Assembly: GCF_033807715.1 (NCBI RefSeq)
Contig: NC_084592.1
Span: 21,390,501-21,454,500 of the forward strand
Source of the DNA: Cololabis saira
Taxonomy: Eukaryota; Chordata; Actinopteri; Beloniformes; Belonidae
Direction: 5' to 3'
Length of the DNA: 64,000 nucleotides
The notes beneath the pieces were generated by a model. It was not told where the DNA came from, made no database searches, and was given only the letters and a program-made list of their open reading frames with translations. Position numbers and translations under genes: made by a program. Below are positions 30,837 through 41,344 of this stretch, piece after piece; position 1 is the stretch's first letter, and every line of letters begins with the position of its first letter.

Positions 30837-32099
30837 TTGCCACTATGTCTTGAGTGGGTTGCTCACTCTTGGCTGGAAAGTTATTTAAGTAATAGACAAC
30901 AGTGTGTACAAATTAATGATACTATGTCAGCATTTAGAAAGATTACTTGTGGTGTACCTCAAGGATCAGTGATTGGTCCAATACTGTTTATTCTTTATAG
31001 CAATGACATCTGCAATGTAAAAGATTTTTTTAGATATGTAATATTTGCAGATGATACCAATTTGTTTTGCTCTGGTACAAATTTAAGGGAACTTTTGTGT
31101 TGTGTAGAAAGGGAGCTGGAAAATCTCAAGACTTGGTTTGATGTTAATAAATTATCTTTAAATATTAAGAAAACAAAATTCATGGTTTTTGGGAATCAAA
31201 ATGAAAGTGATGGTAATATTAAATTAAAAATCTGTAATGTTGATATTGAAAGGGTTTTTGAGACTAAATTTGTTGGGGTTGTCATCGACCAAAAGTTAAC
31301 ATGGAAACAACACATTGAATACATTAAAGGGAAAATTTCAAAATCACTCGCAATCCTGTATAAATCCAGAAATGTACTGAATTCCAAGGCCTTGCATTTG
31401 ATCTACCACTCATTGATTGTTCCCTATTTATCTTACTGTGTGGAATTGTGGGGATCCACCTTTAAAACCACCTTAAATTCAATAATAAAACTTCACACAG
31501 AGCCACTTTTTCTAAATTCTCATGTTATGAAATTTTGTGATTTGTTTTATTATAAAATCATGCAAATTATGTTCAGAGCAAAATCAAAAATGCTCCCTGA
31601 CTCAATACAGAGGTTCTTTTCAATTCACAAGACTCGTTATAATCTTAGAGGTGTCTGCAATTTTACTGTACAAAAAACTAAAAAAGGTATGAAAAGGAGA
31701 TGTGTCTCCATTACTGGAGTTAAATTCTGGAATGATGCCAACATACATTTAAAAACATGTCATTCTCTTTTGGTTTTTAAGAAAATGGTTTGTAAAGCTA
31801 TTTTTGAAGCTTATAAGTGCGATTGACTATCTGTTAATGTTTCTTTGCCTTTTGTTGTTTCTTTGCTTTTCTATTCTCTTTTTGGTTTTCTGGAGGTCGG
31901 TAGCCAAAAAAAGAAAGTTGATAATGTAGGATAGGCTTTTATAAGTAGTTTGCTTCAGCCTATGCCTTTTCAGTCATGGTTAAACACATGATTATTGGTT
32001 TTGTGTGAAATGTTAATGCTGTGCACAATGTTTTTGGGTGTGTTGTGTTGTAATGACTGAATAAACTTTATTCATTCATTCATTCATTCATTCATTCAT
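30837..32099 (+). mobile_element. 5'-truncated LINE with open reverse-transcriptase frame
   Basis: A 330-codon open frame (30837-31826) without an ATG starts within the palm domain. It reads SWLESYLSNRQQCVQ, then CGVPQGSVIGPILF, then the catalytic FADDTNLF, then WFDVNKLSLNIKKTKFMVF, FVGVVIDQKLTWKQHI and VPYLSYCVELWG. These are reverse-transcriptase blocks of a Jockey-superfamily LINE. A 3' UTR of about 240 bp ends in ATTC repeats (about 32068-32099). The 5' half is missing, as usual for target-primed insertion. The intact frame suggests a fairly recent copy. Confidence 0.88.
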
Positions 32100-33250
32100 A
32101 TGACTACAACTAGTTTCTTAAGCGTGAACGGAAGGGGTCTTCAATTCCGGTCCTCGGGGTCTGGTATCCTGGATGTTTCAGGGAAGACTGACCCAGACTT
32201 GTACAGACCTTGCCTTCATGCTAATGATTAATCCATTCATTTGTCTTCAGTCATTATGACCTCAGGTCTTCCTGTATTTCTTTGGAGGTTTTTCCTCCAT
32301 TGCATGTTTCCATTCCTCTGAAAGCTGCCTTTCTTCTCTTTGTCATGCCTGGATCTTAGTTTCCAGCATTCATCAGTGAAACTGCTTCTAAAAGCCAGTT
32401 TCTTCAGCATCGCTGTAGCTGTTGTCTGCATTAGATGTTTGGTCTAGTTACAGTACACATCACTCAATTAACTTCTACACAGACTTTCAGAAGGTACTCT
32501 GCTACGTAGCTCTGATAAAGGGTCACAAAGGTTATCAGGACTCGTTGCTGGGGGTTGGTAGCTGTTCTCAGATAGCGGGGGATAATAATTTAGGATACCC
32601 ATATCTTAAGATGGACCAGCAAATGTATATTTTTCTTCCAACAACAATCAGTGCATTAAAGTAGGTCTGCGTTTCACAAAACGCAACATATATCCTTTCA
32701 AGGGACTGTAGACACCAGCAGGAGGTGAAACGTATGGGCGGAGGGGACGCCTTGCAGCTGTTTCTCAGCAGTCTGGGGAAATATGACCGACTTCTGATAT
32801 CTCCGCGAGGAAATATGAAATGCAAAGTTGGTGCCAAAAATAAAGACGGCACAATCGGATCACTGTGAGAGAAGCCTCGCAGGGAGTTCACTTGGCTGCT
32901 CGGTTCGGTAACATCTGTGAAATCAAGTTCATTTAAAGAAGATCATGAAGTTTTGACCCTCACAGGGCCGATTGGAACAAATGTTTCTTTGTATTTTAGT
33001 ACGAGTGGAGAATTCAATGACTGAAGCAAGTGGAAATTTTGATTTACCATAAGGAGTAATTTTTCCATCTCCAGATTAATAGCGCCCCCTAATGTAGATG
33101 CAACTCTTTAAAACTATAGTGTTTTTATATACAAGAGTGTTGAAACAAAAACTTAACATATATAACCTAAAAATAACATCCAGAAGATGTTTCAATAATT
33201 CCTTTGCACACGTATTAATTCACACAAACTGAAACCAACTGACAATTCAA
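32100..33250. other. Intergenic, no recognised feature
   Basis: Lies between the LINE tail and the sumo3 poly(A) signal. No coding block or repeat end was recognised. Short open frames at 32422-32664 and 32568-32891 lack motifs. Confidence 0.4.
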
Positions 33251-33266
33251 GAGGTATCAAACTATA

Positions 33267-34106
33267 TTTATTGTACAGAATAGGGACAACAAATAACGTA
33301 CAAATAAAGAGAAAAAAATGCCAATGTCACCACGATGTCCTACAAGTTTACATTTTCAGAAAACCAGCGAACATCCACGTTAAAATTTCTACTGACACAC
33401 AAGCCGCGAACAAAAATACGTAGACAATTTCATAGACTTTTTACAAACGTATTAAAAATTGGCAACACAGCATTTATAACTGTATGGATACAGCCACTGA
33501 AATATTCAACCTTTTAAGATGTAGGTGATTACCTGAAAGTTGTTGATTTTTTTTTTTTGAACACACCTACAAAAGATCCTGATATGGTGTGTCAAGAAAT
33601 CCATTTTCACATGTAGAAGGAAGTCCACACTGCAATAGCATGAATCACTAATACACAGTAACTTTTACATCTACATTTCTATAAAAAAAAGAACCCTTTT
33701 AGAGCATTTTTGGTCCAGAAACCTTGTATTTTATTTACCATTCAGTTAAATCTGCCATAAGAGAAATTGTTTTGTTAAATGATCACTTTGCAAATTTAAA
33801 GTAAATGGGGAATGGACAAAGTATTTATGAATGTTGCTTTATATAAAGAAAAAAAACAGCATATCAAAATGTCTCATCTATGGACAGATGACCAAGGGAG
33901 CAGTCCATATAAACAATCCTAAAAATGACAATTAAAATTGTTCAGCCTATTGTGAATTCAAATGCTTACAATAATTTGAAAAACTTCAAGGAAAAAAAAA
34001 ATATCAAAGTCATTCAGCTTATAAGTTATGAGGCATGCAGGTTGACATTGCATCCAAAGACTGTCGTGGTTCAAGAAGTGTCCCTGCCTTGGATAATTTA
34101 AACAAC

Positions 34107-34139
<33 letters not shown>

Positions 34140-34321
34140 CCATACATGAATAACCTGTTTAAAAGAGTTAACCTGCATCTGAGAGTTGAGATTTGGCCCA
34201 CAACAGGCAAACGTAGGTCGTGGGAGCCTGACATTTAGCCAATCAATGAGGAAAACAAAAGTCAAACATAGGGGGGGGAAAAAGTAAAAAAAAAAAAGTG
34301 ACCTAACAGTCCAGATGCCAC
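33267..34321 (-). other. sumo3 3' UTR with poly(A) signal
   Basis: From the stop codon at 34322 the minus strand runs about 1.05 kb to AATAAA (complement at 33267-33272). It is AT-rich and contains a 29-base poly(T) on the minus strand (34107-34135). Other, closer poly(A) signals may also be used. Confidence 0.6.
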
Positions 34322-37300
34322 CTAACAGACTCCTCCTGTTTGTTGCTGAAATACATCAATTGTGTCCTCATCCTCCATCTCCAACTGGAACAGAAAAAAA
34401 GATTTTTAACATTAAAATAAATGTTTTCTTTTAGTGATGCATAGAATACTTTAAACTACCAATGAAAAACATTAAAACTTAGTAAAGTCAAAGAGGAAGA
34501 TGCATTATTCTACCAGGGCTGAGGTTGAAGAGCTCAATAAATATAAAACTACTAACATATTTTGTCTTAGGTGACCATAAACAGAGTGAATATGTCATTA
34601 ATAATACGTTAAACTGCCATACATAAGTTTGTGCTTTTAGTAACTCCAGACACCCAATCGTACCCCGATACTTTGCTGCTCAACTTGATGAACTAGCTAT
34701 TGGCCAAACCCTGCTGCTGTGCCAGGCAACGCAGATCTCCCCCAACTACAGTCGGACCGACGTCTCCCTCCTGCCGTATAGCCAGCAGCTACGAGGAAAC
34801 CAGGTCCAGTGTGTGTCCCACAGGAAACAACCAGGTAGGAACCGTTTTCAAATGTATCTTTTTTTTTCTCTACAAGTGAACAGATCAGACACTAAACAGC
34901 ATCATGGATGCAGGGCTGATGATGGAGACCTTGTCCATGGACCGGTGGAACTGAAGTTTCTAAGGAGTCAAACTCAGCACTAGGTCCATCATTATTCTGG
35001 CAAGAATGAAAATGCATCAAGGGCACAGCAGCCTATGACGCTTGGACTTCTTGCAGCAAATGTATCTTTTTAAGCACAGGCTGAATAAAGTGGTCATTAG
35101 CCAGAGACATTAGACTGATGAACGTGGATACAAACTAGAGGAACAAGACCATCTTCAGAACGTGGAACTCCATAATTTTTTGTGTGAAAGAGCACACTGG
35201 GGAGGGTTTTACTGTGCCTTCATGGGATCACTGTGAATGCACAGCCGGAGGGTGGAGGCAGCGTGAAGAGGATCTCCAGTAAGTACAGCTATTTCTTGTT
35301 TGGAACTGGCTACATCAGGGGTCGGCAACCCACGGCTCTAGAGCCGCATGCGGCTCTTTAGTGCCGCCCTAGTGGCTCCTAGAGCTTTTTCAAAAATGTT
35401 TGACCTTTTTTTCTTCTTTTTAAAACTTTTTTTCATTCTCTTTTTTCCCCTTTTCATCTCAACATTTCGACTTTTTTCTCGACATTTCAACTTTTTTCCT
35501 CGAAATTTCGACTTTTTTCTCGACATTTCAACTTTTTTCCTCGAAATTTTGACTTTTTTCTCAACATTTCAACTTTTTTCTCGAAGTGCGTAATGAAAAA
35601 CAAATCTTCCCCCAGTTATAACTAATATAGAAACATGCAGCATGTGTTGCCTTCATTCTAAAGCTTATACAAGACTTTTCATTTTTTGCGGCTCCAGACA
35701 TATTTGTTTTTTGTGTTTTTGGTCCAATAGGGCTCTTTCAACATTTTGGGTTGCCGACCCCTGGGCTACATATTTAACATCCCCATTCTTACTGGTATCA
35801 CAGGCCTTTTTTTTTTTTTACAATGCATTTCCTACATTATGCATATGTATACAAGTAAAAACATTTCTGTTATATTAGATGCACCAAACTGCCTTCTTTC
35901 AAGCTTTCCCCTTGCCCTCTGCAGGTTTACAGGATTTACCCGGAGAGAACTTAAAAGTTTTTCACCATTGCAGTGGTTTTCAGAGACCCTTCACTGTTTG
36001 TTAAAAGTTGGGTGAACGGGTTAGTAGGTTTTTAGCCCGACAGTGAAATGAATCTACATTTGATATATCAGTAATACTCCCAACTGAAACATTTAGTTAG
36101 AACTTGTATTAATATTAGGGAAAATGTATAGTTATGTACTTGCACAGAATGTAATTTAGATCTTTTAACTGCATTTTCACAAAACTGACAACTTTCCATG
36201 CAGAACAAACTCCTACTTGTTTATCTCCTTGTAATATTAATGTGGCATTACAATTTATTCTGATTACATTCTGCTAAAATACACGTTTTCCATAACTGTA
36301 ATCAACTAATCATCAACTAATCATCCATCCACATACTTTACATCTTTGCAGAAAGTGTTTAAACTTACGTCATTAAGCCAGTTCTACCAATGACTGTTTT
36401 TGTACCACATCAAATTAGACCCTATAATTTAGTTAGATAAAACCCTCCTATTTTTACAAAGGGTTTTATTTTGAAAGATGAGGATGCATATCATATGCAA
36501 ATAAATAGACAAAATTGTCATCTTCAGTAAGGTAATTGATGACAGTCATCACAAAAACATCTCCATAAAGACGGATATGAGGTTGGTTCAGTGGCTACTG
36601 CTCGCTTCAATACACCTGATACAAATGTCTGTCATTAACAGACTCATGCAGACCTTGATGACAAACAGATGAGGATCCGATCATCTAAAACATGCAGGAC
36701 CGTGGTCCTCTGGGACTGGAATTTGATTTACACTGGGACTTTTATTTTCTTCTTTAAAATGTACCACTGGGGAAGCATGGGCCAACTCAAAAGAGATTTG
36801 TATTTTGATACAAGTATGAATAAACGATTGAGGACTTCATACACACCACCACTCTTAAATGTGCTTATTCTGGTTTTTAAATCAAGCACACTTGTGCTGA
36901 AGCTCAGCCATGTTTAATTCAGATTACAGTCTAGTACTACATCAGAATCAGGTTTATTTGGCCAAGACAGGTCAAAAAAGATGGGGAATTTGACTTGGGT
37001 TGTTTCGCTCACTGTACAGTAAATAGACAAATGACAGCTCTTATTAACATGTATACAATTTTAAAAAAAGTGAAAGGTGCAGCAGTATGAGGTAGACATG
37101 GTTATTGAAAGGTGCATTGTTACAGCATATGAAAAAAAAGTAGTAAATATTATTGTGAGGATGACACAAGAGTAAATCAGTCTTCAGTGCAGAATGAACC
37201 AACCTGTGCAGGTGTGTCTGTTTCATTAATTGGCTGCCCATCAAATCTAAATCTTATCTGGCGAATTGACAAACCCTGTAAAAGACAGAATGAAAATAAA

Positions 37301-40300
37301 TTGCAGTTTAGTGACACGGAGTATCGGCTACAGTCAACACAGCTGCATCAACAAGGTTTGTTGACATAGCGCCCCCCGGAAATGATCGGTCGGTCTCGGT
37401 CCCAGGATGGTCCTTGCCTGTCTCTCGCAGTACGCTTTCATTAGTTTGCTGAGCGGAGTATGTCTCTTTATTTTAAACTGCACCACCGATCCGTCCTGGC
37501 CGGCCACCTTCAGGTTAATATGGTCGTTTTCTGTCTTCACCCCTTCCTGCAACAAAACAAAGATCCGTTAGGAGGACACTTGTCAAGTTAAAAGGGAACA
37601 ACTTCACTTTAGACTAGGGTTGCCAACCGTCCCCTGAAAAACGGAATCGTCCCGTATTTATAAACTAAATTACGCATCCCGTATTACTTTGACAGTCAAA
37701 AAATAGTCATAAAATGCCAATGGAAAATGGCATTGAGCTGTTGAGTTGGTTATTTGTTCTGTTTTACTAAAACTGTAGCCTACAGTCATGGCCTTTGAGG
37801 CAAAAAATATGTTTACAGGTTTTCGACAGACTTTCTGTTTGCACTTTTGTTATTGCACTATTACAGAATGGATGTTCTGCTTTTTTTCTATTTTATATTA
37901 ATTTATACAATTTTAAGTTAAGCAGGACAAGTTTCTGTTTAAGAGAGATACTTATTTTATTCAGTTCATTTTGTTATTTTGTATAAGTGAATTGCTGGAT
38001 AATAATTTGTTTTCCATGTGTTCATGGCATTCAAAAATATGCATCTAATTCAGGTTCGAGTCAAATAGTTAAAAATCGTTTCACTTATAAAAAAGGGGCT
38101 TAAAAAAAATAAAATAATCACCACGCCAGAAAGGGTTGGCTGACCCTTACTTATTTTTCAGGGAGTTGGCAACCCTACTTTAGACCATACCTGTCAAGTC
38201 CCCCGTTTCGGCCGGGAAACTACCGTATTTGACCCCTCTTTCCAGTTTTATAATATAATTATTTTTAAACTGCAAACTGAATTGTCACTAGTCTCACGAG
38301 AATTGCCACCTGCTGTAGCCTGGGTGGTAGTTATCGTGAGATTAGTGGCGACGACGGGAGCGAACTCGGAACATCAAATCAGAGAGATGGATGGATGTAA
38401 CGAGAGAGAAGAGATTTCTGCACAAAAAAGAAGACTGTGTAAATATCTCTAAAAATGGGAAACCAAATTTACTTTCCTAAAGAGGAGATGCAGAAACAAT
38501 GGGTCTGAGAGCCACATGAGTGAAAATGACAACTTAAAAGAAAATGTAAATGTTTCACTTGAAGACAATTAGTGTATATAAAATGAAAATATTTCAAATA
38601 AATAAATGTGCTTTAATCCACTTTTGTGTTTTCATTTAGGCTCTATTACAGGAATCACATACATAGGAATGTCCACAGCATTTCAGTCAACAAAAGGTCG
38701 GCCTATCAGATTCTGAGTAAGTTTGTAAGTGGTTGACAGGTAGTTATTTAAGATTTTTCGTAAATCTGTCTTAAAATGTAAGATACTGGACCTCGGTTGG
38801 GCTGGTGGTGGAAAATGTCCCGTATTTTTAAATCCCAAACTTGTCAGGTATAATACAGCCCAAGGGTTGGCAACCCGCAGCTCTTTAGCGCCGCCCTAGT
38901 GGCTCCTGGAGCTTTTTCAAAAATGTTTGAAAATGGAAATAGATGGGGAGAGAAATATATGTTTGGTTTTAATGTGGTTTCTGTAGGAGGACAAACATGA
39001 CACAAACATCCTTAACGTTTTCCAATGCTGTAAAAATGTGTCGAAATATTATATTTCAACATTTCTGTTAACGAAGATTTGTACGGAGTAGTATCAGGGC
39101 CATGCAGGAGAAAAAATATTTGAGAGGGGAAGATTTTTTTTCATTGTTCACTTCGAGAAAAATGTAAAAATGTCAAGATTAATGTTGAAATACAATTTCA
39201 AGAATAAAGTCAAAACTTTGCCTTTTTTCTCAAGATTTCTACTTTTATTTTTTCTCAAAGTGCATATTGAAAAAAAAATCTTCCTCCTCTAAAATATTAT
39301 TTTGACTTTTCTCCTGTCTGGCCCTAATACTCTTCCATAGATTTGCGTAACAAAAAGAGTAAAGTGGAAAGACATTAGAAGATAAGATAAGATATATCCT
39401 TTATTTTAGAATGCTACATTTGCAGCCGAGGACCCAGTTATAACTAATAATATAGAAACATGCAGCATGTGTTGCCTTCATTCTAAGGCTACAAGACTTT
39501 TAATTTTTTGCGGCTCCAGACATATTTGTTTTTTGTGTTTTTAGTCCAATATGGCTCTTTCAACATTAAGAGCCGCATGCGGCTCTTTAGCGCCGCCCTA
39601 GTGGCTCCTGGAGCTTTTTCAAAAATGTTTGACCTTTTTTTTCTTCTTTTATTCCCTTTTTTTTCTTCCTTTCCTTTTTAATCTCGACATTTCGACTGTT
39701 TTCCCGAAATTTCGACTTTTTTCTCAACATTTCTTCTTTTTTCTCGAGATTGTACTTCAACATTAATCTTGACATTTCGACTTTTTTCTCGAAGTGCATA
39801 ATGAAAAAAAAAATCTTCCCCCAGTTCTAATATATAAACATGCAGCATGTGCTGCCTTCATTCTAAGGCTCATACAAGACTTTTCATTTTGTGCGGCTCC
39901 AGACATATTAGTTTGTGTTTTTAGCCCAATATGGCTCTAAAACATTTTGCATTGCAGACCCCTGATAATGAAACTGGCGCACAGAGCCGTAAAGGCTGAT
40001 TTATGGTTCTGCGTTAAATCGACGCCGTAGGCTCTGCGTCGATTTAACGCAGAACCATAAATCAGCCATAATGGCGCACAGAGCCATAATGGCGCAAACC
40101 ATCGTAAGAAAAACATCATTAATTTCACTGGAAACCTCTCTCAACCTAAACAAATGAACGTTTCCCGTAGCAGGACGTGATATTTATCACGTAAGAGTTT
40201 TAAACGCACCAAACCGGGCATTTAAAGGGAACTATCCGCAAACCTTTTGTTATCCCGGTTACGCGCTCAAACGCCTGGGAGCGGGGTTAGCTTAGCAACA

Positions 40301-40399
40301 GCGCTAACTTCAAACTGAAACGTCGTAACGACGGACGGGAGTGACACAAGCCGCAATGTGGGGAAACCCAGGACTGACCTTCGGCTTTTCTTCCGACAT
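34322..40399 (-). CDS. sumo3: sumo3, small ubiquitin-like modifier 3, complete, four exons
   Basis: SUMO3 is a protein tag conjugated to lysines after cleavage to its C-terminal diglycine. Minus-strand exons: 1, 40399-40379 (MSEEKPK); 2, 37546-37418 (43 codons, EGVKTENDH to AYCERQ); 3, 37275-37204 (24 codons, [13 protein letters not shown] to TPAQ); 4, 34384-34322 ([20 protein letters not shown], stop). All junctions are phase 0 and match vertebrate SUMO2/3. The total is 94 residues. VKTE around Lys11 is the consensus for poly-SUMO chains. The N-terminus (MSEEKPK, TENDH) is SUMO3-type, while the tail after GG is only VC, close in length to human SUMO2. Intron 2 has a GC donor (CAG/GCAAGG). 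The neighbour pttg1ip also lies near SUMO3 in human, supporting orthology. Confidence 0.95.
34641..34834 (+). other. Orphan exon-like open frame inside sumo3 intron 3
   Basis: On the plus strand, opposite sumo3, a 194-nt segment is bounded by a possible acceptor (GTGCTTTTAG) and a good donor (CCAG/GTAGGA). It stays open for 64 codons: [20 protein letters not shown], then [20 protein letters not shown], then [21 protein letters not shown]. Base composition is more balanced than the AT-rich surroundings. I do not recognise the protein. It could be an exon of an unknown nested gene, a fragment of a duplicated gene, or chance. No partner exon was found. Confidence 0.3.
35316..35763. mobile_element. 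hAT-like MITE, 448 bp, TSD GGCTACAT
   Basis: Exact ends CAGGGGTCGGCAACCC and GGGTTGCCGACCCCTG are flanked by GGCTACAT at 35308-35315 and 35764-35771. It lies in sumo3 intron 3. The interior has CGACATTT/CTTTTTTCTCGA runs that give a Phe/Ser-rich pseudo-frame. A related, rearranged copy lies at 38870-39962. Confidence 0.92.
36941..37160. mobile_element. LINE-tail-like repeat in sumo3 intron 3
   Basis: Starts ATCAGAATCAGGTTTATTTG and shares long blocks with 41455-41680 in the same orientation (GCAGCAGTATGAGGTAGACA, TGGTTATTGAAAGGTG). Same family as the inverted pair at 21903-22857. Confidence 0.7.
37615..38177. mobile_element. hAT-like MITE, 563 bp, TSD CTTTAGAC
   Basis: The ends TAGGGTTGCCAAC and GTTGGCAACCCTA are exact inverted repeats. 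CTTTAGAC occurs at 37607-37614 and 38178-38185. It lies in sumo3 intron 1. Confidence 0.9.
38190..38848. mobile_element. MITE with CCTGTCAAG ends, probable TA target
   Basis: The left end is CCTGTCAAGTCCCCC and the right end is CCAAACTTGTCAGG, an imperfect inverted repeat. TA is at 38188-38189 and 38849-38850. Both ends also carry CCGTATTT-type blocks. It starts only 12 bp after the preceding hAT element. Confidence 0.6.
38870..39962. mobile_element. Rearranged tandem copies of the 35316-type hAT MITE
   Basis: Two partial copies lie head to tail. The first starts at AAGGGTTGGCAACCC and runs to TATGGCTCTTTCAACATT (about 39566). The second starts at AAGAGCCGCATGCGGCTCTT and ends GCATTGCAGACCCCTG at about 39962. 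Each contains GCGGCTCCAGACATATT and CATGCAGCATGTG blocks found in the intact element. The junction lacks the inner termini. No matching target duplication was found at the outer ends. Confidence 0.7.
39993..40068. mobile_element. Harbinger-like MITE, 76 bp, nearly perfect palindrome, TSD TAA
   Basis: About 31 bases starting GGCTGATTTATGGTTCTGCG are followed by a 10-base loop and their complement. TAA is at 39990-39992 and 40069-40071. It is the smallest member of this family in the window and could fold into a very stable hairpin if transcribed in the sumo3 intron. Confidence 0.85.
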
Positions 40400-40619
40400 T
40401 CTCCTACTTTTGTGCGGCGTCTGCTGGCAGCGTGGTGCGGGGTTGTTGCTGCTGGAGCGGGATTTCTCAGGTTCCTCCGGCTCTTTCGTTTGGAGCGGGA
40501 GCGCGCACGGGTCCTGAAATACGAAATCTGATTGGACCCGGGAGGGTCACGTGACGACACTATCCTGCGGGGCCGCGCACTCCCGCGATTCCCCTCGACA
40601 ACCATGTTAGAAGAGACAG
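40400..40619 (-). promoter_or_regulatory. sumo3 promoter region
   Basis: CpG-rich sequence upstream of the sumo3 start codon. It contains a CCAAT box on the minus strand (complement ATTGG at 40531-40535) and a palindromic E-box CACGTG at 40548-40553. No TATA box is seen, as expected for a housekeeping gene. A transposon begins directly at 40620. Confidence 0.6.
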
Positions 40620-41251
40620 CTATGGAGGTAGATTTGTGTCTTGATTATTCAATCAAAAAAAAAAGATTGCTAGTATCGAAAAATATATTTTCAATTAAAA
40701 AAGAATTAACTTCAATAAAAAAAAAATGATTTCAATCAAAGAAAAAAAGTGTTTGAATGCAAAAAAAATATTTGAGACTCAAAAAAATGCATTTGAACAC
40801 TGTTTTTCTTTGATTGGAAATGTTTTTTTGATTGAAGTGAACATTTTTTTTATTGAAAATATATGTTTTGATTGAGGCAATTTTATTTTTTTATTTTATT
40901 TAACCTTTATTTCACCAGGAAACAAAAAAACAAAAAACGTTGAGATTAAAAATCTCTTTTACAAGAGGGTCCTGGCCAAGACACGCAGCAACAAAGTAAC
41001 ATGACATATGACACGACACATAACAAAACAAAACAATGGTGGCATTACTCATAGCATTTGCAGGCAGAATTGGACATCTCAAGATCCGTCAGGAGCGATT
41101 TAAAAGCATTAAGTGAGACCAGCTCTCTGAGATTCAAGGTGTTTTGCAGCTGGTTCCAGGAGGAAGGCGCAGCATACCTGAAGGCCTTCTTTCCCAATCT
41201 TTGCAATCTTTTTTTTGATTGAATAATAAAGACACAAATCTACCTCCATAG
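40620..41251. mobile_element. TIR element abutting the sumo3 promoter, with nested LINE tail
   Basis: Terminal inverted repeats of about 48 bp begin CTATGGAGGTAGATTTGTGT at the left, with the complement ending at 41251. ACAG flanks both sides (40616-40619, 41252-41255). The interior has many TTGATTGAA/TTCAATCAA motifs. At about 40890-41205 a different repeat is inserted. Confidence 0.7.
40890..41205 (-). mobile_element. LINE 3'-end-like repeat nested in the TIR element
   Basis: Contains TTTAACCTTTATTTCACCAGG, AAAATCTCTTTTACAAGAGG, GTCCTGGCCAAGACACGCAG and GCTGGTTCCAGGAGGAAGG. These blocks recur widely in fish repeats and are usually read as LINE 3' sequence on the minus strand. The family is uncertain. 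Confidence 0.45.
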
Positions 41252-41344
41252 ACAGCATTCTCTTGAGAAGATGTTAAAAAATAAAAACAAAAAGACTTTA
41301 TTGAAACTATTACAGTTTGGGTGAGCGTAAGAGGAACACCGGAT

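Noticed and set aside
35348..35593. Phe/Ser-rich 81-aa frame resembling a membrane peptide
   Set aside because: It lies inside a hAT MITE with a proven target duplication and reflects CTTTTTTCTCGACATTTC repeats.
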